Below are positions 6,906-12,469 of a stretch of 12,469 nt of DNA, piece by piece. A program made the translations under genes and the position numbers. Under the pieces are notes generated by a model. That model was not told the origin of the DNA, did not search any database, and was given only the letters and a program-made list of their open reading frames with translations. This stretch comes from UBA1822 sp963615055 (lineage in GTDB: Bacteria; Bacillota; Negativicutes; Veillonellales; Dialisteraceae). The stretch lies in contig CAVEFO010000048.1 of the NCBI GenBank assembly GCA_963615055.1, positions 1-12,469 on the forward strand, written 5' to 3'. Position 1 is the first letter of the stretch; each line of letters starts with the position of its first letter.

Positions 6906-7609
6906 TTCATATCCCCCACCGCCGCATTCAAAAGCGGCTCAAAAATTTTTCCCGATGTCTGATTGGCGAAAATGAAGCTGATCGTCGTCTTTCCTTCTTT
7001 CTCCGTATTCATCCAATACAAAAACAGCGGAATGCGGAATCCTTCAAACTCCGGCGTCATGACAATTTTGCCGCGCCGATAGGAAATCCCGTGCGTGCGG
7101 CCGGATTTTTCAGACGTTTCCTTAACAGCGGCATTCCAATTCTTCGCCTCGTCCAAAATTTCTCGGTTATCTTTCACGTCCAAAGAAGCGAGCGTCTTCT
7201 CTTTTTCCTCCAAGAGTTCCTGCTGCTCATCCGTCAGCTTGACGTCGCAGGGAATGGACAGCGCGATCGCCGTATGCATCACGCCGTCCTTCATCGTACG
7301 CAGCTGATAGAAACGGCTCCGCTGCATGACATCCGTCGCGGACGCGGCAAAGGCTTCGATTGTCTTTACATCTCCGTCTTTGAAGAAATCCGTTTCCTTC
7401 ATGTTCTCCGTCAACGTTTTCGCAAATTCCGGATCGGACAAAAATTTTTCCACGACCTTTCCCAAATAGCCGTCGTGCCCGTTCCAGACCGTGACGTCTT
7501 TCCCGAGCGGAAGCGTCTCACCAAGCGGCAATACTAAATCATCCGCCGATGCGGAAACTCCTGCCAAAAGTGCCAATGACAGCGCCAAAGCGCCAATCCG
7601 TTTTTTCAT
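6902..7609 (-). CDS. Exported protein A of a four-paralog cluster, function unknown
   Basis: A 235-residue protein with a signal peptide (1-22: MKKRIG, hydrophobic core, cleavage after SASA). It begins the exported cluster, 29 bases after the nicotinate phosphoribosyltransferase stop. The start at 7609 is set by GAGGTG 5 bases upstream; in-frame codons further upstream lie inside the preceding gene and lack signal-peptide character. The early shared segment (100-122) reads FYQL then AIALSIPCD. A charged helical region (127-168, Glu/Lys-rich, possible coiled coil) follows. The late segment (189-214) reads EGFRIPLFLYWM then SFIFA. It is the most divergent of the four, with a single cysteine at 121. 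The function is not known. Confidence 0.88.
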   Translation of the reverse strand: MKKRIGALALSLALLAGVSASADDLVLPLGETLPLGKDVTVWNGHDGYLGKVVEKFLSDPEFAKTLTENMKETDFFKDGDVKTIEAFAASATDVMQRSRFYQLRTMKDGVMHTAIALSIPCDVKLTDEQQELLEEKEKTLASLDVKDNREILDEAKNWNAAVKETSEKSGRTHGISYRRGKIVMTPEFEGFRIPLFLYWMNTEKEGKTTISFIFANQTSGKIFEPLLNAAVGDMK

Positions 7610-7638
7610 ATGCACACCTCTTTCATTTCTTTGAAGCA

Positions 7639-9093
7639 TCAAACTTTTTCCCTTTTGATCCGTTTCTTTATTATACCATTTTTTAGTGCCTGCAAGGGAT
7701 CCGACAGATTGATTTCCACGGCTTCCGGATTCCAAAGGCGTTTCGTCTCCGGCCAAAGCGTCTCCGCTTCCCGCTCCGCATACGCGATGGTCTCCGAAAG
7801 TGCGGGAAGCGGCGCGATCTCTCCGCGCGTCACGATGGGCTGCAAAAGCGAGCGCGCCGTATACGTCCCCGCCGCCAGCGATTTTTGCCGCCATCGCGCT
7901 TGCTCCGTCGTAATGACGAAATCCCCGCCGGAAGGCGCCGCCTCTTCCGCGAGGCACATGAGATCCGTGATGATTTTTCCGCTGTCTTTATGATAAAAAC
8001 GCCACACGTCCTTCACGCCGGGATTCGTAATTTTTTCCATGTCATTGGAAATTTTCATCACGGGCTCCCACGACCCGTCGGGATTTTCCCGCGCGCACAT
8101 TTTGTACACGCCGCCCAAAGCCGGCGTCCCGTCCGCCGTAATACAGCGCGTCCCGATTCCCCAAGACGTCACCGTGCAGCCCTGCTCTTTGAGCGAGGCA
8201 ATCGCATATTCATCCAAATCATTTGAACCGGAAATAATCGCATCCGGGAAACCGGCTGCCGCAAATAGTTTCGACGCTTCCCGCGACAGATACGACAAAT
8301 CGCCGCTGTCGATCCGGATGCCGTATTTCGCCGGCAGCCGTCCTTCTTCGCGCAATGTTTGAAACACGCGAATCGCATTCGGCACGCCGCTTTCCAACAC
8401 ATGATACGTATCGGCGAGCAGAATCAAATTATTTCCGTAGAGCTCGGCATACCGCCAAAACGCTTCCGCCTCCGTCGCAAAACTCATGACCCAGCTATGC
8501 GCCATCGTCCCCAAGACCGGAATGTCAAAGCGTTTCCCAGCCTCCACATTGCTCGTCCCGTTGAATCCGCCGATCATCGCGGCTCTGGCGCCCCAAAGCC
8601 CGGCGGAATGCCCCTGCGCCCGCCGAAGCCCGAATTCCATCAGCGTATCCTTCGGCGCCACCGTCCGAATCCGCCGCGCCTTCGTCGCAATCAGACTTTC
8701 GTGATTCAAAATCATCGAGAGCGCCGTTTCCAAAATCATCGCCTCGGCCGTCGTTGCATGAATCCGCATCAAAATCTCGCCCGGAAACGCCACCGTCCCC
8801 TCCGGCATGGCGTAAATATCCCCGGTAAAACGGAAATTTTTCAAATAATCCAAGAAACCGTCCGCAAAAATGCCGAGCGACCGCAGATAGGAAATATCTT
8901 CGGCATCGAAACGCAACCGCGTCAAAAACTCCGCCAAATGCGCAATTCCCGCCACGACCGTATACGACCCGCCGAACGGATTCGTCCGATAAAACCGATC
9001 AAACACGACCCGCCGCTCATGCTGCCCGAGCAAAAAAAGCCCGTTTGACATCGTGAGCTGATACAAATCCGTCACCAAACCACCGGCATGCAT
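7639..9093 (-). CDS. pncB: Nicotinate phosphoribosyltransferase (EC 6.3.4.21)
   Basis: A 484-residue cytoplasmic enzyme of the Preiss-Handler NAD salvage route, making nicotinate mononucleotide (NaMN) from nicotinate and PRPP with ATP. Supporting motifs are the N-terminal TDLYQLTM (8-15), FDRFYRTNPFGG (31-42), EFGLRRAQG (153-161), GTMAHSW (195-201, carrying the conserved His that is phosphorylated in the family), ADTYHVLESG (227-236) and the phosphate-site region IRIDSGDL (259-266) with SGSNDLDEY (288-296). Length fits bacterial members. The start at 9093 is preferred over the ATG at 9108 because a perfect AGGAGG (9105-9100) sits between them, 6 bases before 9093. It heads the run with the exported cluster; NaMN is also the substrate of the CobT-family pair in the next operon. 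Confidence 0.95.
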   Translation of the reverse strand: MHAGGLVTDLYQLTMSNGLFLLGQHERRVVFDRFYRTNPFGGSYTVVAGIAHLAEFLTRLRFDAEDISYLRSLGIFADGFLDYLKNFRFTGDIYAMPEGTVAFPGEILMRIHATTAEAMILETALSMILNHESLIATKARRIRTVAPKDTLMEFGLRRAQGHSAGLWGARAAMIGGFNGTSNVEAGKRFDIPVLGTMAHSWVMSFATEAEAFWRYAELYGNNLILLADTYHVLESGVPNAIRVFQTLREEGRLPAKYGIRIDSGDLSYLSREASKLFAAAGFPDAIISGSNDLDEYAIASLKEQGCTVTSWGIGTRCITADGTPALGGVYKMCARENPDGSWEPVMKISNDMEKITNPGVKDVWRFYHKDSGKIITDLMCLAEEAAPSGGDFVITTEQARWRQKSLAAGTYTARSLLQPIVTRGEIAPLPALSETIAYAEREAETLWPETKRLWNPEAVEINLSDPLQALKNGIIKKRIKREKV

Positions 9094-9153
9094 AAGGAGC
9101 CTCCTCATTTTTGAAATATGTGATGCTGTACTTTTTGCGGCAGACGCAAGATA

Positions 9154-9174
9154 GTGAGCAGTTAGCAGTTTCTA
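9154..9174. repeat. Short decayed heptamer run
   Basis: GTGAGCA then GTTAGCA then GTTTCTA form three 7-base steps resembling the clearer heptamer array at 3737-3764. It lies in the non-coding gap upstream of pncB. It is too short to be sure it is more than chance. Confidence 0.35.
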
Positions 9175-9239
9175 CGTCATCTGCGGCGATGAGCTTTTAG
9201 AAAAATCGCGCGAAGCGCTTCCGCTTTCAATATTCGCGC

Positions 9240-9283
9240 CCCATCACCCGCCCCTTCGGGGCACCCTCCTCCAATAAGGAGGG
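9240..9283 (+). repeat. GC-rich double-hairpin intergenic module
   Basis: The first part (9240-9261) matches the inverted module at 2257-2278 and forms a GCCCC/GGGGC stem (9250-9254 with 9258-9262). It is followed by a second perfect stem, CCCTCCT with AGGAGGG (9264-9270 and 9277-9283). On the minus strand neither is followed by a T run, so it is not a typical terminator between the two operons. The rest of the 236-base gap (9094-9329) holds the pncB ribosome site, a 10-base palindrome GAAGCGCTTC (9212-9221), and an unsupported TATAAT (9315-9310, minus). Confidence 0.7.
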
Positions 9284-9329
9284 CTTGCGAGATAGCGGCT
9301 TCACCGCATATTATAACGCCGAATGGCGA

Positions 9330-10109
9330 TCAAAAAATACTTTCGCCCCCGGCGCCGAACACTTTCATCGTCTTCTGAAAAACCGAATCCCGATCTTCCG
9401 TGAAATATCCGAGATAGAGCGCGACGGTATTCTCTCCGTCCGGCTCCGTCGTACTGTCCGTCCCGTATGCCATATGGTCGGACAGGAAACGTCCGTCCAT
9501 CGGTGTGAAATCCGCCGAAAGCCCCTCTAGCATCGCAGCCGCAAACGGCGTGATATTTTCCGCAAAGACCGGTTTCCCGGCCGTCGAACCGGCGCGGGCC
9601 AAAATTTTTTCCGTCATGCGCGCCGCTTCATTTTCTCCCGAAGCGAGTTCAAAAGGCGCCGTAAAAATGTTTTCGACTTCCAAATACGACAGCCCGGCCA
9701 AGAACGCATACAGCGAGAAAACATCTTCCTCCCGCACGCCGCCGCGGCGCAGATCCACGATATTTCCGTCGATTTCATCCAATGCGGTCGAAGCCCCCGC
9801 GCAGAGCGTCGAAAGGACGCGCCAGCCCATCGTCTTCCGCTCAACCTCTCCCGCATCGCACAGTGCATTCCAAGATGCCAGCAAATCGTCCTGCTTCAAT
9901 AAAAGTGCATCGTGCGCGCCGTCCGGGAAACGGAAATAATGCGCGGAAAATTGCGCATGGCTGTTTGCTTTCTCAATAAAATTCGTCGGTGCGCCCGCCT
10001 CGGTGAGTTTCGCCGTCAAAAACGCAGGCGGCACGCCCATATCGATGAGCCCGCCGACGAGCATATCCGGCGTCAGGCGCCCGTAGACGCGAATAAACAG
10101 TGATTTCAT
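9330..10109 (-). CDS. Divergent LarC-like (DUF111) protein, short form
   Basis: A 259-residue cytoplasmic protein with the layout of LarC, the enzyme that inserts nickel into the pyridinium-derived pincer cofactor. The match is by motif: the N-terminus MKSLFIRVYG...DMLVGGLIDMGV corresponds to the LarC FSGISGDM...GALLDLG start; DEIDGNIVDL (111-120) corresponds to HEVGA-DSIVDIVG; FTAPFELASGE (149-159) to the SPLPLGSG segment; ITPFAAAML (186-194) to TPTGAAIL; and AYGT (214-217) near the C-terminus to GYGAG. The family's histidine-rich HFHE stretch is lost here (ALDE), and the protein is much shorter than the usual 400 or so residues, so LarC chemistry is doubtful. The start overlaps the preceding stop (ATGA), placing it third in the CobT-family operon. 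Family call is moderate; function unknown. Confidence 0.6.
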   Translation of the reverse strand: MKSLFIRVYGRLTPDMLVGGLIDMGVPPAFLTAKLTEAGAPTNFIEKANSHAQFSAHYFRFPDGAHDALLLKQDDLLASWNALCDAGEVERKTMGWRVLSTLCAGASTALDEIDGNIVDLRRGGVREEDVFSLYAFLAGLSYLEVENIFTAPFELASGENEAARMTEKILARAGSTAGKPVFAENITPFAAAMLEGLSADFTPMDGRFLSDHMAYGTDSTTEPDGENTVALYLGYFTEDRDSVFQKTMKVFGAGGESIF

Positions 10110-11131
10110 CCCTTCACATCCTCTCTTTGTCGGCCCTTCCCCGGTCCGTCCTCCGCCACGGCGACATTGGCCGTGCCGAATGTTTTCATTTCATTCAGCA
10201 TATCGAGCGCCGCGTCCAAGAGCGAAAGCCCCAACGCCGAGCCCGTGCCGGCCGCGACGGTCAAATCGTAATGCAAAAATCCTTTCATACCAAGCCGCCG
10301 CATTTGCATTTGATGCACAGGCTCATCGGACGCCACAGACGGAAACAGAAAATTTTTAATTTCCGGATACACGGAAACGGCCGCCAGTACCGCCGCACCC
10401 GTCACCGCATTGTCAAATACGATCATCATGCCGCGACGCGCCGCGCCGACGACGAGGCCGAAGAGCATCGCAATCTCCGCCGAGCCGACCTTGGCCAAAA
10501 TGCCCATCGGATCCGCCGCAAAATCGCCGACATCCGAAAGATGAATTTGGAAACCGCCCTGTTTCGACGCTTCCTGCAATTCTTCCTTCATGATCGCCGC
10601 CGTCACGGACAGAGCCGAGAGCATCGCGCGTTCCCCGATATTGCCGAGACCGACGGCTTCCACCCCTTGCGCCGCGAGCGTCCCGGCGACGGACATCCCG
10701 AGGGAAACGGCCGCTTTCACCGCTTCCTCCGTCATCGCGCCGCCCGTTTTTCTCGTGCCGCGGCACACTTTTTGCGACAACAATCCCGCCTGATCGGCCA
10801 AATCTTTTTCAAGCCCCACGTCAATCACATACACGGGCGCTCCCAAATCGCGCGCCAAAACCGACACCGGCGCACCGCCCTGACAGACAAGGCGCGTCTC
10901 CGCTGCCGACAATTCCCCGCGCGTGTGATTATCCCCGTCGACCGCCGTATCCCCACACGCAATTACAATGGCTTTGGAGACCGTCTTCGGTCGCGGGTTT
11001 CCCAAAATCGCCGCCATCCGAATCGCCATTTCTTCCAGCTGCCCCAACGAATGGAGCGGCTTAATCAAATTATCCACATAGAGGCGACACGCTTCGGCCA
11101 CATCCTCACGAAGCTGCGGAATCTCACTCAT
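10106..11131 (-). CDS. arsB: CobT-family phosphoribosyltransferase lacking the catalytic Glu (ArsB-type subunit)
   Basis: A 341-residue member of the nicotinate-nucleotide:base phosphoribosyltransferase family. Family features are HSLGQLEEMA (27-36), IACGDTAVDG (57-66), CQGGAPVSVLAR (83-94), VIDVG (102-106), RGT (124-126), and the C-terminal GTGSALGLSLLDAAL (295-309) with MKTFGTANV (315-323). The catalytic segment, RLGEG in CobT, is TVAAG here (291-295), so the glutamate is replaced by Ala294. The GEMGIGNTT loop is also changed (GLGNIGERA, 161-169). It overlaps the preceding cobT-like gene by ATGA. A partner lacking the catalytic residue next to one that keeps it fits the ArsAB heterodimer of Sporomusa and Veillonella, which activates phenol and p-cresol for phenolic cobamides. 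The A/B naming is inferred. Confidence 0.85.
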   Translation of the reverse strand: MSEIPQLREDVAEACRLYVDNLIKPLHSLGQLEEMAIRMAAILGNPRPKTVSKAIVIACGDTAVDGDNHTRGELSAAETRLVCQGGAPVSVLARDLGAPVYVIDVGLEKDLADQAGLLSQKVCRGTRKTGGAMTEEAVKAAVSLGMSVAGTLAAQGVEAVGLGNIGERAMLSALSVTAAIMKEELQEASKQGGFQIHLSDVGDFAADPMGILAKVGSAEIAMLFGLVVGAARRGMMIVFDNAVTGAAVLAAVSVYPEIKNFLFPSVASDEPVHQMQMRRLGMKGFLHYDLTVAAGTGSALGLSLLDAALDMLNEMKTFGTANVAVAEDGPGKGRQREDVKG

Positions 11132-12177
11132 ACGCTCACCCCCGCTTCTTCAGCCGTCACACACTCGCGATACATCGAAATCGCGCGGTCGAGCATCCGT
11201 TTCTGAATGCCCGCGCCGACGGATTCACCCAGCCGAAAATCCAAATCGATGTATTCGGACAATCCCAACGCGCGAAGCGATTTTTGATGCGCTTCCTCCC
11301 GCGACAAATGCGACGCCATCAAATATTCGGCGGACAGCGGGCAGAGCGAGCGCGCAATGAAAGCCGCTGCCGTCGTATTGAAACCGTCAATAATCGTCAT
11401 GGCCCGATGGGCCGCCGCGCCCAAAATGACGCCCGCCATGCAGCCGAATTCAAAGCCGCCGACTTTGGAGAGCACATCCAGCCCGTCCGCCGCATCCGGC
11501 TGATTCACATCGAGCGCACGCTGCACGACCTCCACCTTTCGGACGAGACGCTCATCGGAAATATTCGTCCCGCGCCCCGTCACCTCCGTCGCATTCCAAT
11601 GGTTAAACGCCCCCAGAATGCACGCGGCCGACGTCGTATTGGAAATGCCCATCTCGCCGATTGTAAAGACGCGATACCCCTCGCGCACTTTTTCTTCGGC
11701 GATTTCCATCCCAATCTCAATCGAGCGTACCGCATCCCGTCGCCGCATTGCCGGACCTTCGGAAATATCCTCCGTGCCCCACGCAATCTTTTTGTCCAAG
11801 ACGCCCGCGACGTCGCTCATGTCCGCCGCGATACCCACATCGACAATCACCATCGACAGCCGCCCGAAATGCGCCATCGCATTCGCCGACGCGCCGCCAT
11901 TCGCATACGCACGCACCATGCCGACCGTCGTTTCCTGCGGATAGGCGGACACGCCCTGCCGGTACACACCGTGATCCCCGCACGCGATTACCATACAACC
12001 GCGCGGCATCTCCGGCATCGCATCGCCGACGACGCCGATGTAGCGCGTCACCATCTCTTCCAGTTTCCCCAAATTTCCCATGCCGAGATACAAATGTTTC
12101 CAGCGCAAAGCCGCCACATTCATCGCATCCTGATCCAGCGGGGAAATTTTCCCAATCGTTTCTTCCAAAAGACTCAT
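11128..12177 (-). CDS. arsA: CobT-family nicotinate-nucleotide:base phosphoribosyltransferase (ArsA-type, catalytic Glu kept)
   Basis: A 349-residue cytoplasmic enzyme that transfers phosphoribose from NaMN to a lower-ligand base (dimethylbenzimidazole in CobT; phenol or p-cresol in ArsAB) to make the alpha-riboside phosphate used in cobamide assembly. Motifs: GNLGKLEEM (34-42), ACGDHGV (65-71), ANGGASANAMA (92-102), VDVG (112-115), WGTEDI (133-138), IGEMGISNTTSA (173-184), SKVGGFEFGCMAG (237-249), DGFNTTAAAF (264-273), SHLSREEAH (289-297) and RLGES with catalytic Glu318 (matching Glu317 of Salmonella CobT). The start at 12177 has GAGG 5 bases upstream; an ATG at 12243 precedes the promoter and is rejected. 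No B12 riboswitch is seen in the short leader. Other cobamide genes are not in view. The family is firm; DMB versus phenolic specificity is inferred from the paired paralog. Confidence 0.92.
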   Translation of the reverse strand: MSLLEETIGKISPLDQDAMNVAALRWKHLYLGMGNLGKLEEMVTRYIGVVGDAMPEMPRGCMVIACGDHGVYRQGVSAYPQETTVGMVRAYANGGASANAMAHFGRLSMVIVDVGIAADMSDVAGVLDKKIAWGTEDISEGPAMRRRDAVRSIEIGMEIAEEKVREGYRVFTIGEMGISNTTSAACILGAFNHWNATEVTGRGTNISDERLVRKVEVVQRALDVNQPDAADGLDVLSKVGGFEFGCMAGVILGAAAHRAMTIIDGFNTTAAAFIARSLCPLSAEYLMASHLSREEAHQKSLRALGLSEYIDLDFRLGESVGAGIQKRMLDRAISMYRECVTAEEAGVSV

Positions 12178-12217
12178 GATTTCCTCAAATAAAAATTTAT
12201 AAAAACACTTCAGTTCT

Positions 12218-12226
12218 ATTATAGCA
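12218..12226 (-). promoter_or_regulatory. Extended -10 promoter of the CobT-pair/LarC-like operon
   Basis: On the minus strand TGCTATAAT is a perfect extended -10, identical to the helicase promoter's. No good -35 box is found at normal spacing (the best candidates are TCTTTG-like). The predicted transcription start is near 12211, giving a leader of about 34 bases, too short to hold a riboswitch. Confidence 0.7.
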
Positions 12227-12332
12227 AATTTTGTCACGCCCAAAGAATTGCAAAAAATATGAAACCATTTTCCCTTTTAGTCTTGTGGCAAAAACAAGAC
12301 AGACAAAACTCCATGTGAAAAGACCATAGATC

Positions 12333-12409
12333 GCACAAAAGTCCGCGCCCCATAGCGCGGCCCTTGTTGATGGCGGCCTTCTATAATTTATAGGCCGCTG
12401 TTTCCGATT
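12333..12409 (+). repeat. 77-base intergenic repeat, copy 2
   Basis: This matches 2137-2213 at 70 of 77 positions. The GCGGCCT/AGGCCGC inverted repeat is kept, and inside it CTATAA and TTATAG are also perfectly complementary, so this copy could fold into a longer, interrupted hairpin. An upstream CCGCG/CGCGG pair is also perfect here but mismatched in copy 1. It lies upstream of the arsA promoter in the opposite sense to that gene. Beyond 12409 to the right edge I see no gene; a short string around GCTTGG (minus, 12421-12426) also resembles sequence beside copy 1 near 2310. Confidence 0.85.
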
Positions 12410-12469
12410 TTTTGTGAGCAGCCAAGCGACGCGCAAGGAGGCCCGCCTGTTTGAAATTTTCCGATGGCG

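Noticed and set aside
5700..7537. Plus-strand open frames of 258 to 308 codons opposite the exported-protein genes
   Set aside because: Low-complexity Arg/Ser/Pro-rich translations without signal peptides or ribosome sites; the minus-strand genes have signal peptides, ribosome sites and coupled junctions.
9310..9315. TATAAT on the minus strand as a pncB promoter
   Set aside because: It has no TGN extension and no -35 box at proper spacing, and it lies about 215 bases from the start codon. It remains possible, but is not supported enough to list.
10100..12192. Long plus-strand open frames opposite the CobT-family genes (368 and 302 codons)
   Set aside because: They are antisense shadows: His/Arg-rich translations with no family resemblance, no ribosome site, and complete overlap with genes that show clear CobT motifs.
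12178..12469. Possible cobalamin riboswitch upstream of arsA, prompted by GCCAC on the minus strand near 12284-12288
   Set aside because: The motif lies upstream of the predicted promoter, the transcribed leader is only about 34 bases, and no B12-box context is seen.
1..12469. CRISPR array, tRNA, rRNA, transposase or prophage genes
   Set aside because: None seen on either strand; the repeats present are too few, too short or too irregular for CRISPR, and no transposase-like reading frame is found.

Overview
The window looks like chromosomal DNA from a Negativicutes bacterium (the diderm Firmicutes, such as the Veillonella/Megasphaera/Dialister relatives). Two things point there: a large YadA-type trimeric autotransporter adhesin, which needs an outer membrane, and a tandem pair of CobT-family genes arranged like the ArsAB phenolic-base-activating enzyme known from Sporomusa and Veillonella. 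The genus cannot be told from the sequence alone.

Layout: (1) 1-1714, minus: the 5' part of a trimeric autotransporter adhesin gene, running off the left edge. Its likely promoter has a TTGACA box and an extended -10 separated by a spacer that contains nine consecutive Gs, which suggests phase-variable expression. (2) 1715-2394: a 680-base intergenic region with the divergent promoters and intergenic repeats. (3) 2395-3639, plus: a DEAD-box RNA helicase. (4) 3640-3873: short repeats, and a strong terminator that serves the genes converging from the right. (5) 9093-3874, minus: nicotinate phosphoribosyltransferase, then four tightly packed genes for exported proteins that appear to be divergent paralogs of one another, then a TSUP (TauE/SafE) permease. 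Most junctions are ATGA overlaps. (6) 9094-9329: a repeat-bearing gap. (7) 12177-9330, minus: a second operon of two CobT-family phosphoribosyltransferases and a divergent LarC-like protein, again joined by ATGA overlaps and led by an extended -10 promoter. (8) 12334-12410 region: a second copy of a 77-base intergenic repeat also found upstream of the helicase.

How the parts fit: nicotinate phosphoribosyltransferase makes nicotinate mononucleotide (NaMN), and the CobT-family pair uses NaMN to activate the lower-ligand base of cobamides (vitamin B12-like cofactors), so the two neighbouring minus-strand operons share a metabolite. The second CobT paralog has lost the catalytic glutamate, as expected for a heterodimer with one working site. 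The LarC-like third gene and the four-paralog exported cluster with its permease have no function I can assign; they are the best candidates for undescribed biology here.
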